The position numbers and the translations under genes were made by a program. 64,000 bases of DNA from Bin87 sp965261195 (GTDB lineage: Bacteria > Chloroflexota > Dehalococcoidia > Lucifugimonadales > UBA3495): assembly GCA_965261195.1 (NCBI GenBank), contig OZ253455.1:2728001-2792000 (forward strand), given 5' to 3'. Below the pieces are notes generated by a model. It was not told the DNA's origin. It saw nothing but the letters and a program-made list of their open reading frames with translations, and searched no databases. This document shows, in pieces, positions 25,058 through 33,940 of this stretch. Each line of letters starts with the position of its first letter. The stretch's first letter is position 1.

Positions 25058-25570
25058 TCACCCCTCGGGTACATCATGTGCCCAGGTGAAGCCCTGCGCC
25101 GGCTCGTCAATCAGGCGCCATTGCGGGAGTTTGAAGCCATCTTCCACCGGCAGGAAACACGCCTCGACGCGCTTGCCGATGCCGACGTTTGCTTCCTTTT
25201 CCATATCTAAGTTGGCGTCCACCAGGTTGCCCGTGATGCGCAGGCCGTCGTGTTCGTCCGGCTGGCCGCGCTGTTCGTCCAGCTCCACGAGAACGATGGA
25301 GAAGGGGGTCAGGTCCCGGAAACTGGGTATCACGGTATGGGCCACCACTTGGTAGGAATAGATGATCCCCTTGCCGGAAACCTGCTGCCACTCCCAGTTT
25401 AGGGAGGTACACCAGGGGCAGCCGGGGCCCGGTTCGCCGCGCAGCAGTCCGCAGTCGGAGCACTTTTTGACCACCAGGCGATCTTCGGCGGCGGCCTCGA
25501 AGTATCCTTTGTATTCAGAGTCGTTGTCGGGGATGCTCAGGTTGATTCCCCGGTAAGTATAGTTAGGCAT
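25058..25570 (-). CDS. DUF35 OB-fold/zinc-ribbon protein, thiolase partner
   Basis: 170 residues. A rubredoxin-like zinc ribbon with Cys37, Cys40, Cys51 and Cys54 (CSDCG...CPWC) is followed by an OB fold (GIIYSYQVVAH, PFSIVLVELDE, GLRITGNLVD). DUF35 proteins bind and assist thiolase-type enzymes in lipid, sterol or polyketide metabolism. It lies 24 bp downstream of the thiolase gene in the same direction, the standard pairing. Confidence 0.92.
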   Translation of the reverse strand: MPNYTYRGINLSIPDNDSEYKGYFEAAAEDRLVVKKCSDCGLLRGEPGPGCPWCTSLNWEWQQVSGKGIIYSYQVVAHTVIPSFRDLTPFSIVLVELDEQRGQPDEHDGLRITGNLVDANLDMEKEANVGIGKRVEACFLPVEDGFKLPQWRLIDEPAQGFTWAHDVPEG

Positions 25571-25594
25571 GGTAATGCTCCAGGGAGGGGCTGG

Positions 25595-26824
25595 TTAGTT
25601 CAGGATGTTGCCCATGATGAGGGCGCTGCCGACGGCGGGGGTGCCCCAGCCCATATTCATGCTGATTTTGGCGTCCTGCACCTGACGGCATCCGCCGGCG
25701 CTGTAATCGTAGGTGTGTTCGCCGTTGGCCGCGTCGGGGCAGTAGTCGTCAACAGTGCCGCGCAGTTGACGCACGTTTTCGATGACCATGTTCATGCCGT
25801 GGGTGTAGCCTTCGCAGAGATGGCCGCCGCTGAGGTTGTTGGGACGGGCGCCGCCGAGGTTGATGATGCCGCTGGTTACGTAGTCCTTGCCCTCGCCCTT
25901 CTGGCACCAGCCGTAATCCTCAAACTGGAGCAGCACGGTGTAGGTGAAGGCGTCGTAGCATCCGGTGAGGTCAACGTCCTCGTGCTTGACGCCGGCCAGC
26001 TCGAAGACCCGCGGGGCGATGTAATGCCCGGCGACGCGGGTGATGGGGCCGTGCTGGTAGTGAAAGTCGCCGCCGGGTTTGGTGCCACGACCCTGCACGC
26101 CCTTAACGTAGATGGGCTTGTGCTTCAGGTCTTTGGCGCGGTCGGCGGAGGTCACGATGACGCAGGTGGCGTTGTCGGTTTCCAGGCAGCAGTCAAACAG
26201 GTGGGCCACCGGGCGGATGATCCAGCGGGAATTCATCACATCTTCAACGGTAACCGGATGCTTCATCAGAGCTTTGGGGTTACTGGCCGCGTGGTTGGAA
26301 TGGGCCACCTTGATGGCGGCCAGGTCTTCGCTCTTGACGCCGTACTCGGCCATGTGGCGGGTGAAGGTGTAGGCGAATTGCTGCACGGCGCTGATCATTC
26401 CGTAGGGCCGCTTCATCAGGTCCATGCCGCCGATGGGAGCGGAGGCCCGGGCGCCGGTGCCGCCGATGCGAATGTTGGAATAGCCGTTCATGGAGCGGAA
26501 AATCGCCACGGTGTCGCACATACCGGCTTCAATGGCGCCGATGGCCAGGCCGACCAGCGCCTCGGTGGACGAGCCGCCGCCGGAGCAGTCCATGTAGAAG
26601 TTGGGCCGGATGCCCAGGTCATACTGAATGGAAGTGGCCGGCGTGGAGTCGCCGCCGTGGTAGCTCAGCATCCCGTCAATATCGCCGGGAGTGAGACCGG
26701 CATCGTTCATTGCGTTGCGGATGGCTTCGGCGCCCATAGCGCGGGTGGTACGTCCGGAAGCGCGGCTATATTCGGTTTCGCCCACTCCGACGATGCAATA
26801 TTTATCTCGCGGGTTACCTGCCAT
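25595..26824 (-). CDS. Thiolase-family protein (lipid-transfer/acetyl-CoA acetyltransferase type)
   Basis: 409 residues from the ATG at 26824 (MAGNPRDKYCIVGVGETEYSR). It belongs to the non-canonical thiolases that work with DUF35. Landmarks are MDCSGGGSSTEALVGLAIGAIEAG (nucleophile region, Cys about 94), the late DLTGCYDAFTYTVL, and GGARPNNLSGGHLCEGYTHGM carrying the His/Cys pair of the active site. Typical reactions are retro-Claisen cleavage or condensation of acyl-CoA side chains. The partner is the DUF35 gene downstream. Confidence 0.93.
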   Translation of the reverse strand: MAGNPRDKYCIVGVGETEYSRASGRTTRAMGAEAIRNAMNDAGLTPGDIDGMLSYHGGDSTPATSIQYDLGIRPNFYMDCSGGGSSTEALVGLAIGAIEAGMCDTVAIFRSMNGYSNIRIGGTGARASAPIGGMDLMKRPYGMISAVQQFAYTFTRHMAEYGVKSEDLAAIKVAHSNHAASNPKALMKHPVTVEDVMNSRWIIRPVAHLFDCCLETDNATCVIVTSADRAKDLKHKPIYVKGVQGRGTKPGGDFHYQHGPITRVAGHYIAPRVFELAGVKHEDVDLTGCYDAFTYTVLLQFEDYGWCQKGEGKDYVTSGIINLGGARPNNLSGGHLCEGYTHGMNMVIENVRQLRGTVDDYCPDAANGEHTYDYSAGGCRQVQDAKISMNMGWGTPAVGSALIMGNILN

Positions 26825-26859
26825 ATCGTTCCCTCCGTCAGACCGTAATCGTAGTGCGA

Positions 26860-26894
26860 CCCTCACCCCAGCCCTCTCCCAACCTGGGAGAGGG
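26860..26894. repeat. Dispersed GC-rich palindromic repeat
   Basis: CCCTCTCCC (26872-26880) and GGGAGAGGG (26886-26894) form a 9-bp stem with loop AACCT, preceded by CCCTCACCCCAG. It lies between two divergent genes, so it is not a terminator for either. The same 21-bp arm occurs once inside the methylase gene at 10450-10470. Confidence 0.85.
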
Positions 26895-26977
26895 GGAAGA
26901 TGGTTTGGCTACGCTAACACGGCAGGAGAGGGGATTCAAGGCGGGGGTGGGCTAGCGGAGCGGAGTGCGCGCTGCGG

Positions 26978-26983
26978 TATAAT
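26978..26983 (+). promoter_or_regulatory. -10 element implying a leaderless transcript
   Basis: TATAAT at 26978-26983 matches the -10 consensus fully. Transcription would start about 26990, at the ATG of the next gene at 26991. No -35 match is found at the right distance and no ribosome binding site precedes the ATG, which fits a leaderless mRNA. Confidence 0.5.
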
Positions 26984-26990
26984 GTCGTCT

Positions 26991-27707
26991 ATGGCTACTT
27001 CGATAAACGACATTGCCGACTTGGCCCGCATCCTCAGGGAACAGCCGGAATGGGCGGACACTGTTCGCAGTATCCTGCTCAGCCAGGAACTGCTGGACCT
27101 GCCCCAGCGGTTCGCCGAATTCACGCTGGCCACCGACCAACGGCTGGAAGGACTGGCAACTGATGTTGCCGAGTTGAAAACCAACGTTGTGCAGTTGAAA
27201 ACCGGACAGGCCAGATTGGAAGGGACGGTAGGACGGCTGCATGGCGCTGAGCTGGAACGAGAAGTGCACGCCAACATCGTCAACATCGCCAGCCGGGGGT
27301 TGGAGTTGACCCGGGCCCGTGTTCTGCAGAGCAAAATCATGCCGAGGGGAACGGAACTGCAGGACGCCATCGACGCCGCCGAGGAGCAGGGCATAATTAC
27401 TGCCGATCAGGGCAACCATCTGGAATTGACCGACGTCATTATTGCGGCTCGGCGCAAAAGCGACCGGCAGGAATGTTATGTGGTCGCTGAGGTTTCCGCT
27501 GGCGTTCGCAATGACGACATCACCCGCGCCCGGGACCGGGCGCAAACCCTGGCAGCTATCAAGGGGACGCCAGTCATTCCGGCGGTGATAGGCGCCAGCA
27601 TCGCGCCGCAGCAGCAAGCGCTGGCCGACCGGGAAGGAGTGTCAGTAATCCTTACTTTGCGACTCGCGCCGCCCGCAGACGAACCCATCGGCAACCAAGC
27701 AAACTAG
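26991..27707 (+). CDS. Coiled-coil protein with PD-(D/E)xK-like nuclease domain
   Basis: 238 residues from the ATG at 26991; an ATG at 26982 would add three. Residues 40-85 form a heptad-like coiled coil (RLEGLATDVAELKTNVVQLKTGQARLEGTVGRL). The C-terminal half (DVIIAARRKSDRQECYVVAEVSAGVRNDDITRARDRA..., PVIPAVIGASI) has the layout of the coiled-coil/DUF3782-type nuclease-like family, with D, then E in AEVS in place of the usual ExK lysine. Catalysis is therefore doubtful. It is 22 bp upstream of a zinc-ribbon membrane protein, so the two form an operon. Confidence 0.68.
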   Translation: MATSINDIADLARILREQPEWADTVRSILLSQELLDLPQRFAEFTLATDQRLEGLATDVAELKTNVVQLKTGQARLEGTVGRLHGAELEREVHANIVNIASRGLELTRARVLQSKIMPRGTELQDAIDAAEEQGIITADQGNHLELTDVIIAARRKSDRQECYVVAEVSAGVRNDDITRARDRAQTLAAIKGTPVIPAVIGASIAPQQQALADREGVSVILTLRLAPPADEPIGNQAN

Positions 27708-27729
27708 CCCAACGGCGAGACCATTCCCC

Positions 27730-28929
27730 ATGTGGCAAATGATTGCCGAACCGGGCCTGCGCTGCGCCGAGTGCCGGCACCCCATCCAGCCGGGCCGGCT
27801 TTGCCTATCGGAGTTGCCGGAAGAAACGCCGGCGGGCGTGAGCCGTGGTGACTTTCGCAACTATTGTATCGGCTGTCCCCAATGCTGGGCTCAAGGCAAG
27901 CACGCCTGCTATGTTCGGCATCTGGACGCTGGTCAGAATACTCGCAAGACGCCCCGCAGTTTGCCCTGCGCCCGTTGCGGACGGCGCATCGAAGCGGGCG
28001 AGAAAGCCGGCGTTGATATTTACTACGACTGGCCGGAAGTCACGGAAAACGGGGACTCCGCGGGACGGCTCGCCTCAATTGTCGGGGCGGCTACTGCTGC
28101 CGCTGGTGTGGATACGCTGATTCGTGGCGTACAGTCCGGTTCTTTCTCCGACCTCAGCGATTCTTTGCGGAGCAAATTTGCCGCCGCTGGTCTGGGTGGA
28201 GAGCGGGGCATACGCACGGCTGCCGAAGCGCAAAGCTTCTACCAGGACGGGATCCCTTACCCAATAAGGAACCTGGGCGAAGACGCCATACGACGATTCA
28301 CCGACGGCAAGGATGCCAGCCATATCCAGTCGGCCCACAACGCGCCTCACCTCGCGGACAGCAGCAACAACATTCTTTGGGAAAACTCCGGCATTAACCG
28401 CGCCCGGGGCGCCGAGAACATGACCGGAGCTGAGCAGTTTCAAGCCCACGCCACCAACGCCTTTGACGCATCCGCCATCATATTCCGAGACTGTCTGCAA
28501 TCAGCTGCCACCACCGCATTGTACGCCGGCCTGCTGGAAGCTCCCGTTGCCGCCGTCGAAAACTACATCCACTACCAGAAAGGCCGCAAAACCGGAGAGC
28601 AGGCCATCATTGACGCTGCCAAATCAATTGGATCAAGGGCCACCACCGGAGCGGTGGTCGGTTTCGCTGTAACCGGAGCTGTTGCCCTAATAGGCGCCGG
28701 CCCGCTGCTCGTCACCATAGCGCCTATTCTGATTCCGGTAGGGATGGCCCTGTACGGATACACAGCGCTAAAACGCATCCTGAACGCTCTGGCCTATGGG
28801 TTGCCATTACACCAGGTAGGCACCTACTTTTGCAGCCCCCGGTGCCACACCAAATTCGCCTACGAAACGGGGCACTCAGCCTTGATGCGGTGGGAGGCGA
28901 ATCGGAAAGCGTTGCCAGAACCAACCTAA
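27730..28929 (+). CDS. Zinc-ribbon protein with nuclease-like motif and hydrophobic hairpin
   Basis: 399 residues, no named family recognised. Cysteine pairs in the N-terminus (CAEC, CIGCPQC, CARC) suggest two zinc ribbons. A central segment, SHIQSAHNAPHLADSSNNILWE then NRARGAENMTGAEQ, recalls His-Me finger (HNH/endonuclease VII-like) sites. A glycine-rich hydrophobic hairpin follows (TTGAVVGFAVTGAVALIG, LLVTIAPILIPVGMALYG). The C-terminus has a TRASH/YHS-like YFCSPRCHTKF. It may be a membrane-associated effector. The function is a guess; the architecture is what the sequence shows. Confidence 0.62.
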   Translation: MWQMIAEPGLRCAECRHPIQPGRLCLSELPEETPAGVSRGDFRNYCIGCPQCWAQGKHACYVRHLDAGQNTRKTPRSLPCARCGRRIEAGEKAGVDIYYDWPEVTENGDSAGRLASIVGAATAAAGVDTLIRGVQSGSFSDLSDSLRSKFAAAGLGGERGIRTAAEAQSFYQDGIPYPIRNLGEDAIRRFTDGKDASHIQSAHNAPHLADSSNNILWENSGINRARGAENMTGAEQFQAHATNAFDASAIIFRDCLQSAATTALYAGLLEAPVAAVENYIHYQKGRKTGEQAIIDAAKSIGSRATTGAVVGFAVTGAVALIGAGPLLVTIAPILIPVGMALYGYTALKRILNALAYGLPLHQVGTYFCSPRCHTKFAYETGHSALMRWEANRKALPEPT

Positions 28930-29184
28930 CTGGTCCGCCATGTCCATCTCTCTATCCAGACAATGGTCACACCAATCAGCCTTTGGGGAATCCGACACAG
29001 CGAAATCAACCGCTTCTCCAAGAGACCCAAAGTAACCCAAGCAAACCTCATTCACGTCAGGAAAGCTGGGGCAACCATCAAAATGAACCTGCAACGTTCT
29101 GCCGTTTATCCAATACAGGCGTACACGGCGCACACGTCTCCACTCAAATCCTGCTCGTCCTCTTATCTCACTGTGCAATGTCAT
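28876..29184 (-). CDS. Small hypothetical protein, Cys/His-containing
   Basis: 102 residues from the ATG at 29184, which has GGAG 7 bp upstream on the minus strand. Its 3' end overlaps the end of the convergent zinc-ribbon gene by 54 bp. The sequence has a beta-rich part (RRVRLYWINGRTLQVHFDGCPSF), an acidic middle and CDHCLDRE near the end. The composition looks protein-like and not like a shadow. No family is recognised. Confidence 0.5.
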   Translation of the reverse strand: MTLHSEIRGRAGFEWRRVRRVRLYWINGRTLQVHFDGCPSFPDVNEVCLGYFGSLGEAVDFAVSDSPKADWCDHCLDREMDMADQLGWFWQRFPIRLPPHQG

Positions 29185-29279
29185 GTTATTACTCCAAATC
29201 AACTATTATTCTTTCAACGATTATACTACAGGTCAGTCAGTTGTGAATACACCGCAGATGTAATTATTAACCTCTAGTG

Positions 29280-30443
29280 TCAATATCCTTCGGTCAGTTC
29301 CAGTTCCCAACGGCCACCGGCACTCGCATAAAGCAAATACTCCTTCCCAGGCTTTACTTCCACCGGGTGATCAACCAGATGCACTTGTCCCTCGACGCTA
29401 ATCACTTCACATTCGTTGGCTCCGTCAACGCTGATCATTTCAACGTAGAAGTGCCCACCGCCATCATGACGCAAGTTGGCCAGAATAGGGCGTGAACCAA
29501 CCCGAAACGGGCCGGCTAGTGTAGCACCGCCATATCCTTCCGCACTATAGGGAAATTGCACGGCTGTTTGCCCCAAGTCCGGCTGGAGCATTAGACATTC
29601 AAACTCACCTCTGCCTAAAACTTCGAGGTGATAACTGACTTCCGGACAAGGATCTCGCCACTCGCCTTCGGAAACGCGCCATAAGCCCAAACCAGTGCCT
29701 TTCTCCTCGAATTCAAACAAAGTCGTTGGGCTATCAAAGATACCGGGATCATCCCGAACTAAGTCAACCTTACCGCCTCGGCCACCACGGTGCTCAAAGG
29801 ATACGGCCAGAGCTCCGTGCGCAAGCGCGAAACTTTCTGAACGCCATTCTGAGGTCTGGAGTACCAAGCGGTCCGAGAACAGCATACTCTCGCCAGCCAA
29901 GTCAAACACTGAAGTTTCACTGGTGGAAGTAGGACTGCGAGTATCCCATATTAATTGGGTCAACATATCGTCGAGAGCGGAGATGGCACGAACCATCACG
30001 GCGATGCCCTCGCCCATCTCCAAACCCGCCTCACTGGAAACTCGCAAAGAATTGGACGGTCCCGACGAGACTAAATTACCGGATAGGAACTGCTGAAAAT
30101 CTCCGTCTTGAAGGTCAAAATCAGGATTACACTCCAACACGACAGCCAAGTTTTCGCCGCCGTCGCTGACTACCCAATCCGGCCCGTTACACCGAACATA
30201 AATCCGACACCACGGGCTGGGATTACTATCGGGCTTAACAGCAGCATCTTTGGTAGCCGGCAACGACCAGAAAGGTAGCGTCAAACACTCCACGCCGTCA
30301 TCGCCGACCTCAACCGATGACACCGCCCGTAGATAGCCCAGGTAGGCATCCAGGGCAGACCCAATCGCCGGCTCAGTCCCAATATTAGATTCGCCGGAAT
30401 CGCGCAGCGTTCGTCGTCCGCGCAATGACCGCCTGCTTACCAC
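29280..30443 (-). CDS. DUF1828-like protein with C-terminal beta-sandwich
   Basis: 387 residues from a GTG at 30443. The N-terminal 130 residues (IYVRCNGPDWVVSDGGENLAVVLECNPDFDLQDGDFQQFLSGNLV, in short VVSDGG and DGDFQQFL) follow the DUF1828 pattern, which is often seen near phage-related and restriction genes. The C-terminal about 110 residues (FRVGSRPILANLRHDGGGHFYVEMISV..., EYLLYASAGGRWELELTE) look like a beta-sandwich of the kind found in extracellular or envelope proteins. There is no signal peptide. It is an isolated gene downstream of nothing on its strand. Confidence 0.6.
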   Translation of the reverse strand: MVSRRSLRGRRTLRDSGESNIGTEPAIGSALDAYLGYLRAVSSVEVGDDGVECLTLPFWSLPATKDAAVKPDSNPSPWCRIYVRCNGPDWVVSDGGENLAVVLECNPDFDLQDGDFQQFLSGNLVSSGPSNSLRVSSEAGLEMGEGIAVMVRAISALDDMLTQLIWDTRSPTSTSETSVFDLAGESMLFSDRLVLQTSEWRSESFALAHGALAVSFEHRGGRGGKVDLVRDDPGIFDSPTTLFEFEEKGTGLGLWRVSEGEWRDPCPEVSYHLEVLGRGEFECLMLQPDLGQTAVQFPYSAEGYGGATLAGPFRVGSRPILANLRHDGGGHFYVEMISVDGANECEVISVEGQVHLVDHPVEVKPGKEYLLYASAGGRWELELTEGY

Positions 30444-30518
30444 GATGCACCTCTCGGTTGTAGATCGGACTTATTCTCTAAATAGTCCGGACGCACTGTA
30501 CAGTTGACGCCATCCAAG

Positions 30519-31535
30519 TCACGTATACATTACCTGCATGGCCTGGCGCACGTCTTCGATGGTTTGGCGGGCTATTATGCGTTCGCGCCCGGTGCCGGCG
30601 AGCAGCACTTCGCGGACGTAATCGGGATGCTCGGCGTACCACGACCGGCGCTCGCGGATGGGTTCCAGGAAGCGGTTTAGCGCGTCGGACAGGCGGTCTT
30701 TGACCTCCACGTCGCTGACCGTGCCGGCGGTGTATCGCTCCTTCAGTTCGGCCACTTCGTCGGCATTGTCATTAAAGGCGTCGTGGTACAGGAAGGCCGG
30801 GTTGTATTCGACCACGCCGGGGTCGGTGGGACGCAGGCGGGGGTTTTTGCCGGTGGTGTCGGTAACCATGCGGCGGACGCGCTGCTGCACCGTTTCGGGG
30901 TCATCGGCCAGATACACGGCGTTGTTGAGGCTCTTGCTCATCTTGGCCCGGCCATCGGTGCCGACGAGACGGGGGACACGGCCCACCCGGGCGCGGGGCA
31001 GGGGGAAGACCTCGCCATAAATGCGATTGAAACGTCGGGCGATGTCGCGGGTGTACTCGATGTGGGCGACCTGATCCTCACCCACGGGCACCAGGTGGGC
31101 CTTGGGCAGCAGGATGTCGGCCACCTGGCTCAACGGGTAGTTGAAGAAACCCAGCGTAACCGACTGGTTTTCCGATTCCAGCTGGCCGATTTCCGCCCGC
31201 AGCGTGGGGTTCTTCTGGTGCTGGTTCAGCGGAGTCAGCATACTGAGGAACATGGTCAGCTCGGCGTGTTCCGGCACGTAGCTCTGGATGACGAAGGACG
31301 CCTTTTCGGGGTCAATCCCCACCGCCAGCCAGTCCGTTGCCACGTCCAGAACCGACCGTTGAATCAGGCCGATGTCGTCCAGATGGTCGCCCATCGCCTG
31401 ATAGTCGGCAATCAGGAAGAAGCATTCGTACTCGTGCTGCAGCTGAATCCAGTTTTCCAGCGCGCCCAGGTAGTGGCCGAGGTGCAGTTGCCCGGTGGGG
31501 CGCATACCGGTGAGGATGCGTTGCTGTGCTGCCAT
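30519..31535 (-). CDS. trpS: Tryptophanyl-tRNA synthetase
   Basis: 338 residues, the usual bacterial length. The class I signatures are intact: the HIGH-type motif RPTGQLHLGHYLGAL and KMSKS in GRAKMSKSLNNAVYL. The characteristic NQHQKNPTLRAE and DQVAHIEYTRDIARRFN stretches are also present. It charges tRNA-Trp with tryptophan. It lies 80 bp downstream of the large chorismate-mutase/TrpRS-like gene, in the same direction, so the two are likely co-transcribed. Confidence 0.97.
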   Translation of the reverse strand: MAAQQRILTGMRPTGQLHLGHYLGALENWIQLQHEYECFFLIADYQAMGDHLDDIGLIQRSVLDVATDWLAVGIDPEKASFVIQSYVPEHAELTMFLSMLTPLNQHQKNPTLRAEIGQLESENQSVTLGFFNYPLSQVADILLPKAHLVPVGEDQVAHIEYTRDIARRFNRIYGEVFPLPRARVGRVPRLVGTDGRAKMSKSLNNAVYLADDPETVQQRVRRMVTDTTGKNPRLRPTDPGVVEYNPAFLYHDAFNDNADEVAELKERYTAGTVSDVEVKDRLSDALNRFLEPIRERRSWYAEHPDYVREVLLAGTGRERIIARQTIEDVRQAMQVMYT

Positions 31536-31615
31536 GTTAGTAGCTCTCCTGAGAAATTATGGGCGATTCGTTGAAGTAGCGGTCACTCGCGCTATCGACG
31601 CTGCGGTGGTTTTGG

Positions 31616-33940
31616 TCAGGCGTCCAAACCAGCCAAATCGCGCGCGCGCTGCAAGGTTTCCGGCGGCAAATCCTGTCCAGCAGTCCGGTGCTCTTGCAGG
31701 TATTCTAGCAGGCGATCCGTCGCCGATGCTTTGCACTGGCCGCACAGCAACTCGCCGGCGCGACACTGGCGTTGCAGTTCGGCGAAATCGCTGGCTCCGG
31801 TGGTGGCGTGGAAAGCGTGCAGGCTGGCGACGCCGCAGACGCGGGGGTCGGGATTGCCACCGAGTCGCCGCTGCTCTGCCAGCGTCCGGCGACCACCCGT
31901 GTAGGCCCGCCCGATGCGCCGGCGCACTTCGTCGGCATCATCCCGATATGCGATGCTCCCCGGGGGCACGCGGTTGGTCATCACCTCGACGGCTGAGCCG
32001 GTACGCGGGTCGTGGTAGCTGGTAAGGCTGCGCACCATTCGCAAGTACAACGCCGACGGCTTGATGAACCCGAATTCCTCGGCCACGTTGCGGGCCATGC
32101 GGACGTACACATCACCGCCGAGGCCATCCAGGACCAGGGTGCGGCACGGCCCGCCCGACTCAGCCTGCTGGGTGTGCAGAATGTCGGCCAGGCGCAGCAG
32201 GGGCAGGAAGGTATCGGTGGCGCTGTCGCGCAGGCGCAAACCCAACGCCGAGTTGAGCAGGCTGAGGGGGATGGCGCTGCCCAGGGCGAATGCCGTTGCC
32301 GTGATGGCCGGACGATCCATTTGCAGGTAGGCGTCGGTGCGATGCAAATCGAGGCCGGCGGCGGCCAGGGTCAGCAAACGGTCGTGCATGGCCTGGCGCG
32401 CGGTGGCCCGCACATTGGGGTGGCCGGTGTCAGACCGGCCTTGCCGCCGCTCCTGCCGAGTGTCGCTGATGGCGGCGTGGGTCAGTTCCAGGTCACGGAA
32501 CCCGAGGACGACCTGGGCGCCCAACGACTGGAAGTAACGCAGCAGGTCGGCCAGCGCGCCGTGCCCCAAGTGCATCGGGCCAGCCGCCGCCATCGTGGCG
32601 ACAACCTTGCAGCGTTGTCCATCGGTGAGGGCTTGCAGGAACAGGTCGGCGTCGCGGCTGGCGACAATCTGGCCGGTTTCCATATAGGGATGGGGAGCGT
32701 CGAACCATTGGGCGAACTGCCGGCGCTGTTCGGGATAGCTTTCGTTGAGCCCGGTTACGCGCAGCTCCTTGATGAGTTCGTTTTCGCGGGCCAGCGGCTG
32801 GTCGCCGGTGCGCACCACCAGCGACGGTATGGCCATGTCCTGCTCTTCGGTGCGCGACTCCGGAGAGTCGGCATCCAGGATTTGCCCGTGCAGCCGGCTG
32901 AGCCGCTGGGCGATGTCGTTGAGGGTGCGCTCCTGCACGGCACGGGCGTTGGAGAGCAGCAGGCGGGCGATGTCTTCCGCCGTCTCCGCAGACAACCCCA
33001 GCTGGCGGGCCCGGCGGCGGGCGTTGACGAACAGGTTTTCCTCGACCGCCGGCTTGTGAATGGTATCGCTTTCCAGGTACTTTTCGGCGGCGACGTTGCG
33101 GGACGCCTCGATGCGGTCGTGGGTCAGGTTCAGGATGAGGTCGTGGCTGCCGGCGATGACGGAGCGTTGCTGTCCACGATATTCGGCGTAGGGCAATCCG
33201 GGCGGCGGCATCTCGGACTTGACCAACGCCGGGTCTTCGCCGGCCAGCAGGCGCATCACGCCTTGCTGCACATCACGCACCTGGGCCAGTCGCCGCCAGT
33301 CGGTGGGCACCAGGGCGGCATCCTGCGCGTCCAGAAACTCGGCCAGACGCGGCAGACGCGACTCATACATCGCCAGCGCCGCGGGCATCGACAAGCGGGG
33401 GCCGAGGAGCAGCGCCGGGATCAAACATCCCTGACGGTATGCGGAAAGGTACCGTTCGCTTCCGGTCGACGGCGCTTCACGCAAGTAGTCGCGGTGGCGT
33501 TCCAGGGCAACCAGGTCGAGCAGGGCAGCGTGTCCGAGCAGCAAGCCGTTGTTGCCCGGCGCCGCGCCGCCGGCTCCGTCTGCGGCCACGGCCACGGCCA
33601 CGGTTAGCAGCTCCCGCCAGGCGCCGGCGATGGCATCAGATACCGCAGCCACAAATTCGCCCGGAGCGCCGGCGCCCCACAGCCACGCTGCGGCGATGGC
33701 AGCTGATACGCCCGGACGGTTGGCCGCATCGGGCGGGCCGGCCAGCAGCAGCAACGCAGCGGTGTTGATAACCGCCGGATCGGTGGGGCTGCCCCAGCCG
33801 GCGGCTTGCAGTTCGGCGGCGGTAACGGCGATTCGGCGGGCGGCGGCCAGGCCCTGGGCAGCCGGGTGCCTGGCGTAAATGGCGGGCAAAGCTGCCGCCA
33901 GCCGGTGCGCGTCGGGCGTGTACGATTGCGTGGTAGCCAT
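31616..33940 (-). CDS. Fusion: helical domain + chorismate-mutase-like + archaeal-type TrpRS-like domain
   Basis: 774 residues. Residues 1-250 are helical and alanine-rich; they loosely recall isoprenoid-synthase folds but lack Asp-rich motifs. Residues 265-340 align with AroQ chorismate mutase (LILNLTHDRIEASRNVAAEKY, then QLGLSAETAEDIARLLLSNARAVQ): Arg276, Lys287 and Gln336 fit active-site positions, while the RE pair is EE. Residues 390-774 follow the archaeal/eukaryotic TrpRS pattern with GPMHLGHGALADLL (HIGH) and GGRRTLAEQRRLGGNPD near the end. The KMSAS loop is replaced by EVMTNRVPPGS, so normal tRNA charging is unlikely. It is cotranscribed with a normal trpS. Confidence 0.8.
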   Translation of the reverse strand: MATTQSYTPDAHRLAAALPAIYARHPAAQGLAAARRIAVTAAELQAAGWGSPTDPAVINTAALLLLAGPPDAANRPGVSAAIAAAWLWGAGAPGEFVAAVSDAIAGAWRELLTVAVAVAADGAGGAAPGNNGLLLGHAALLDLVALERHRDYLREAPSTGSERYLSAYRQGCLIPALLLGPRLSMPAALAMYESRLPRLAEFLDAQDAALVPTDWRRLAQVRDVQQGVMRLLAGEDPALVKSEMPPPGLPYAEYRGQQRSVIAGSHDLILNLTHDRIEASRNVAAEKYLESDTIHKPAVEENLFVNARRRARQLGLSAETAEDIARLLLSNARAVQERTLNDIAQRLSRLHGQILDADSPESRTEEQDMAIPSLVVRTGDQPLARENELIKELRVTGLNESYPEQRRQFAQWFDAPHPYMETGQIVASRDADLFLQALTDGQRCKVVATMAAAGPMHLGHGALADLLRYFQSLGAQVVLGFRDLELTHAAISDTRQERRQGRSDTGHPNVRATARQAMHDRLLTLAAAGLDLHRTDAYLQMDRPAITATAFALGSAIPLSLLNSALGLRLRDSATDTFLPLLRLADILHTQQAESGGPCRTLVLDGLGGDVYVRMARNVAEEFGFIKPSALYLRMVRSLTSYHDPRTGSAVEVMTNRVPPGSIAYRDDADEVRRRIGRAYTGGRRTLAEQRRLGGNPDPRVCGVASLHAFHATTGASDFAELQRQCRAGELLCGQCKASATDRLLEYLQEHRTAGQDLPPETLQRARDLAGLDA

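Noticed and set aside
25715..26848. 377-codon plus-strand frame
   Set aside because: Antisense to the thiolase gene, whose motifs are unmistakable.
26860..26894. Rho-independent terminator
   Set aside because: A strong stem but no T run, and both neighbouring genes start here rather than end.
32012..33607. 531-codon plus-strand frame
   Set aside because: Antisense to the chorismate-mutase/TrpRS-like gene; composition is typical of a shadow frame (Gln/Gly/Arg/Val rich).
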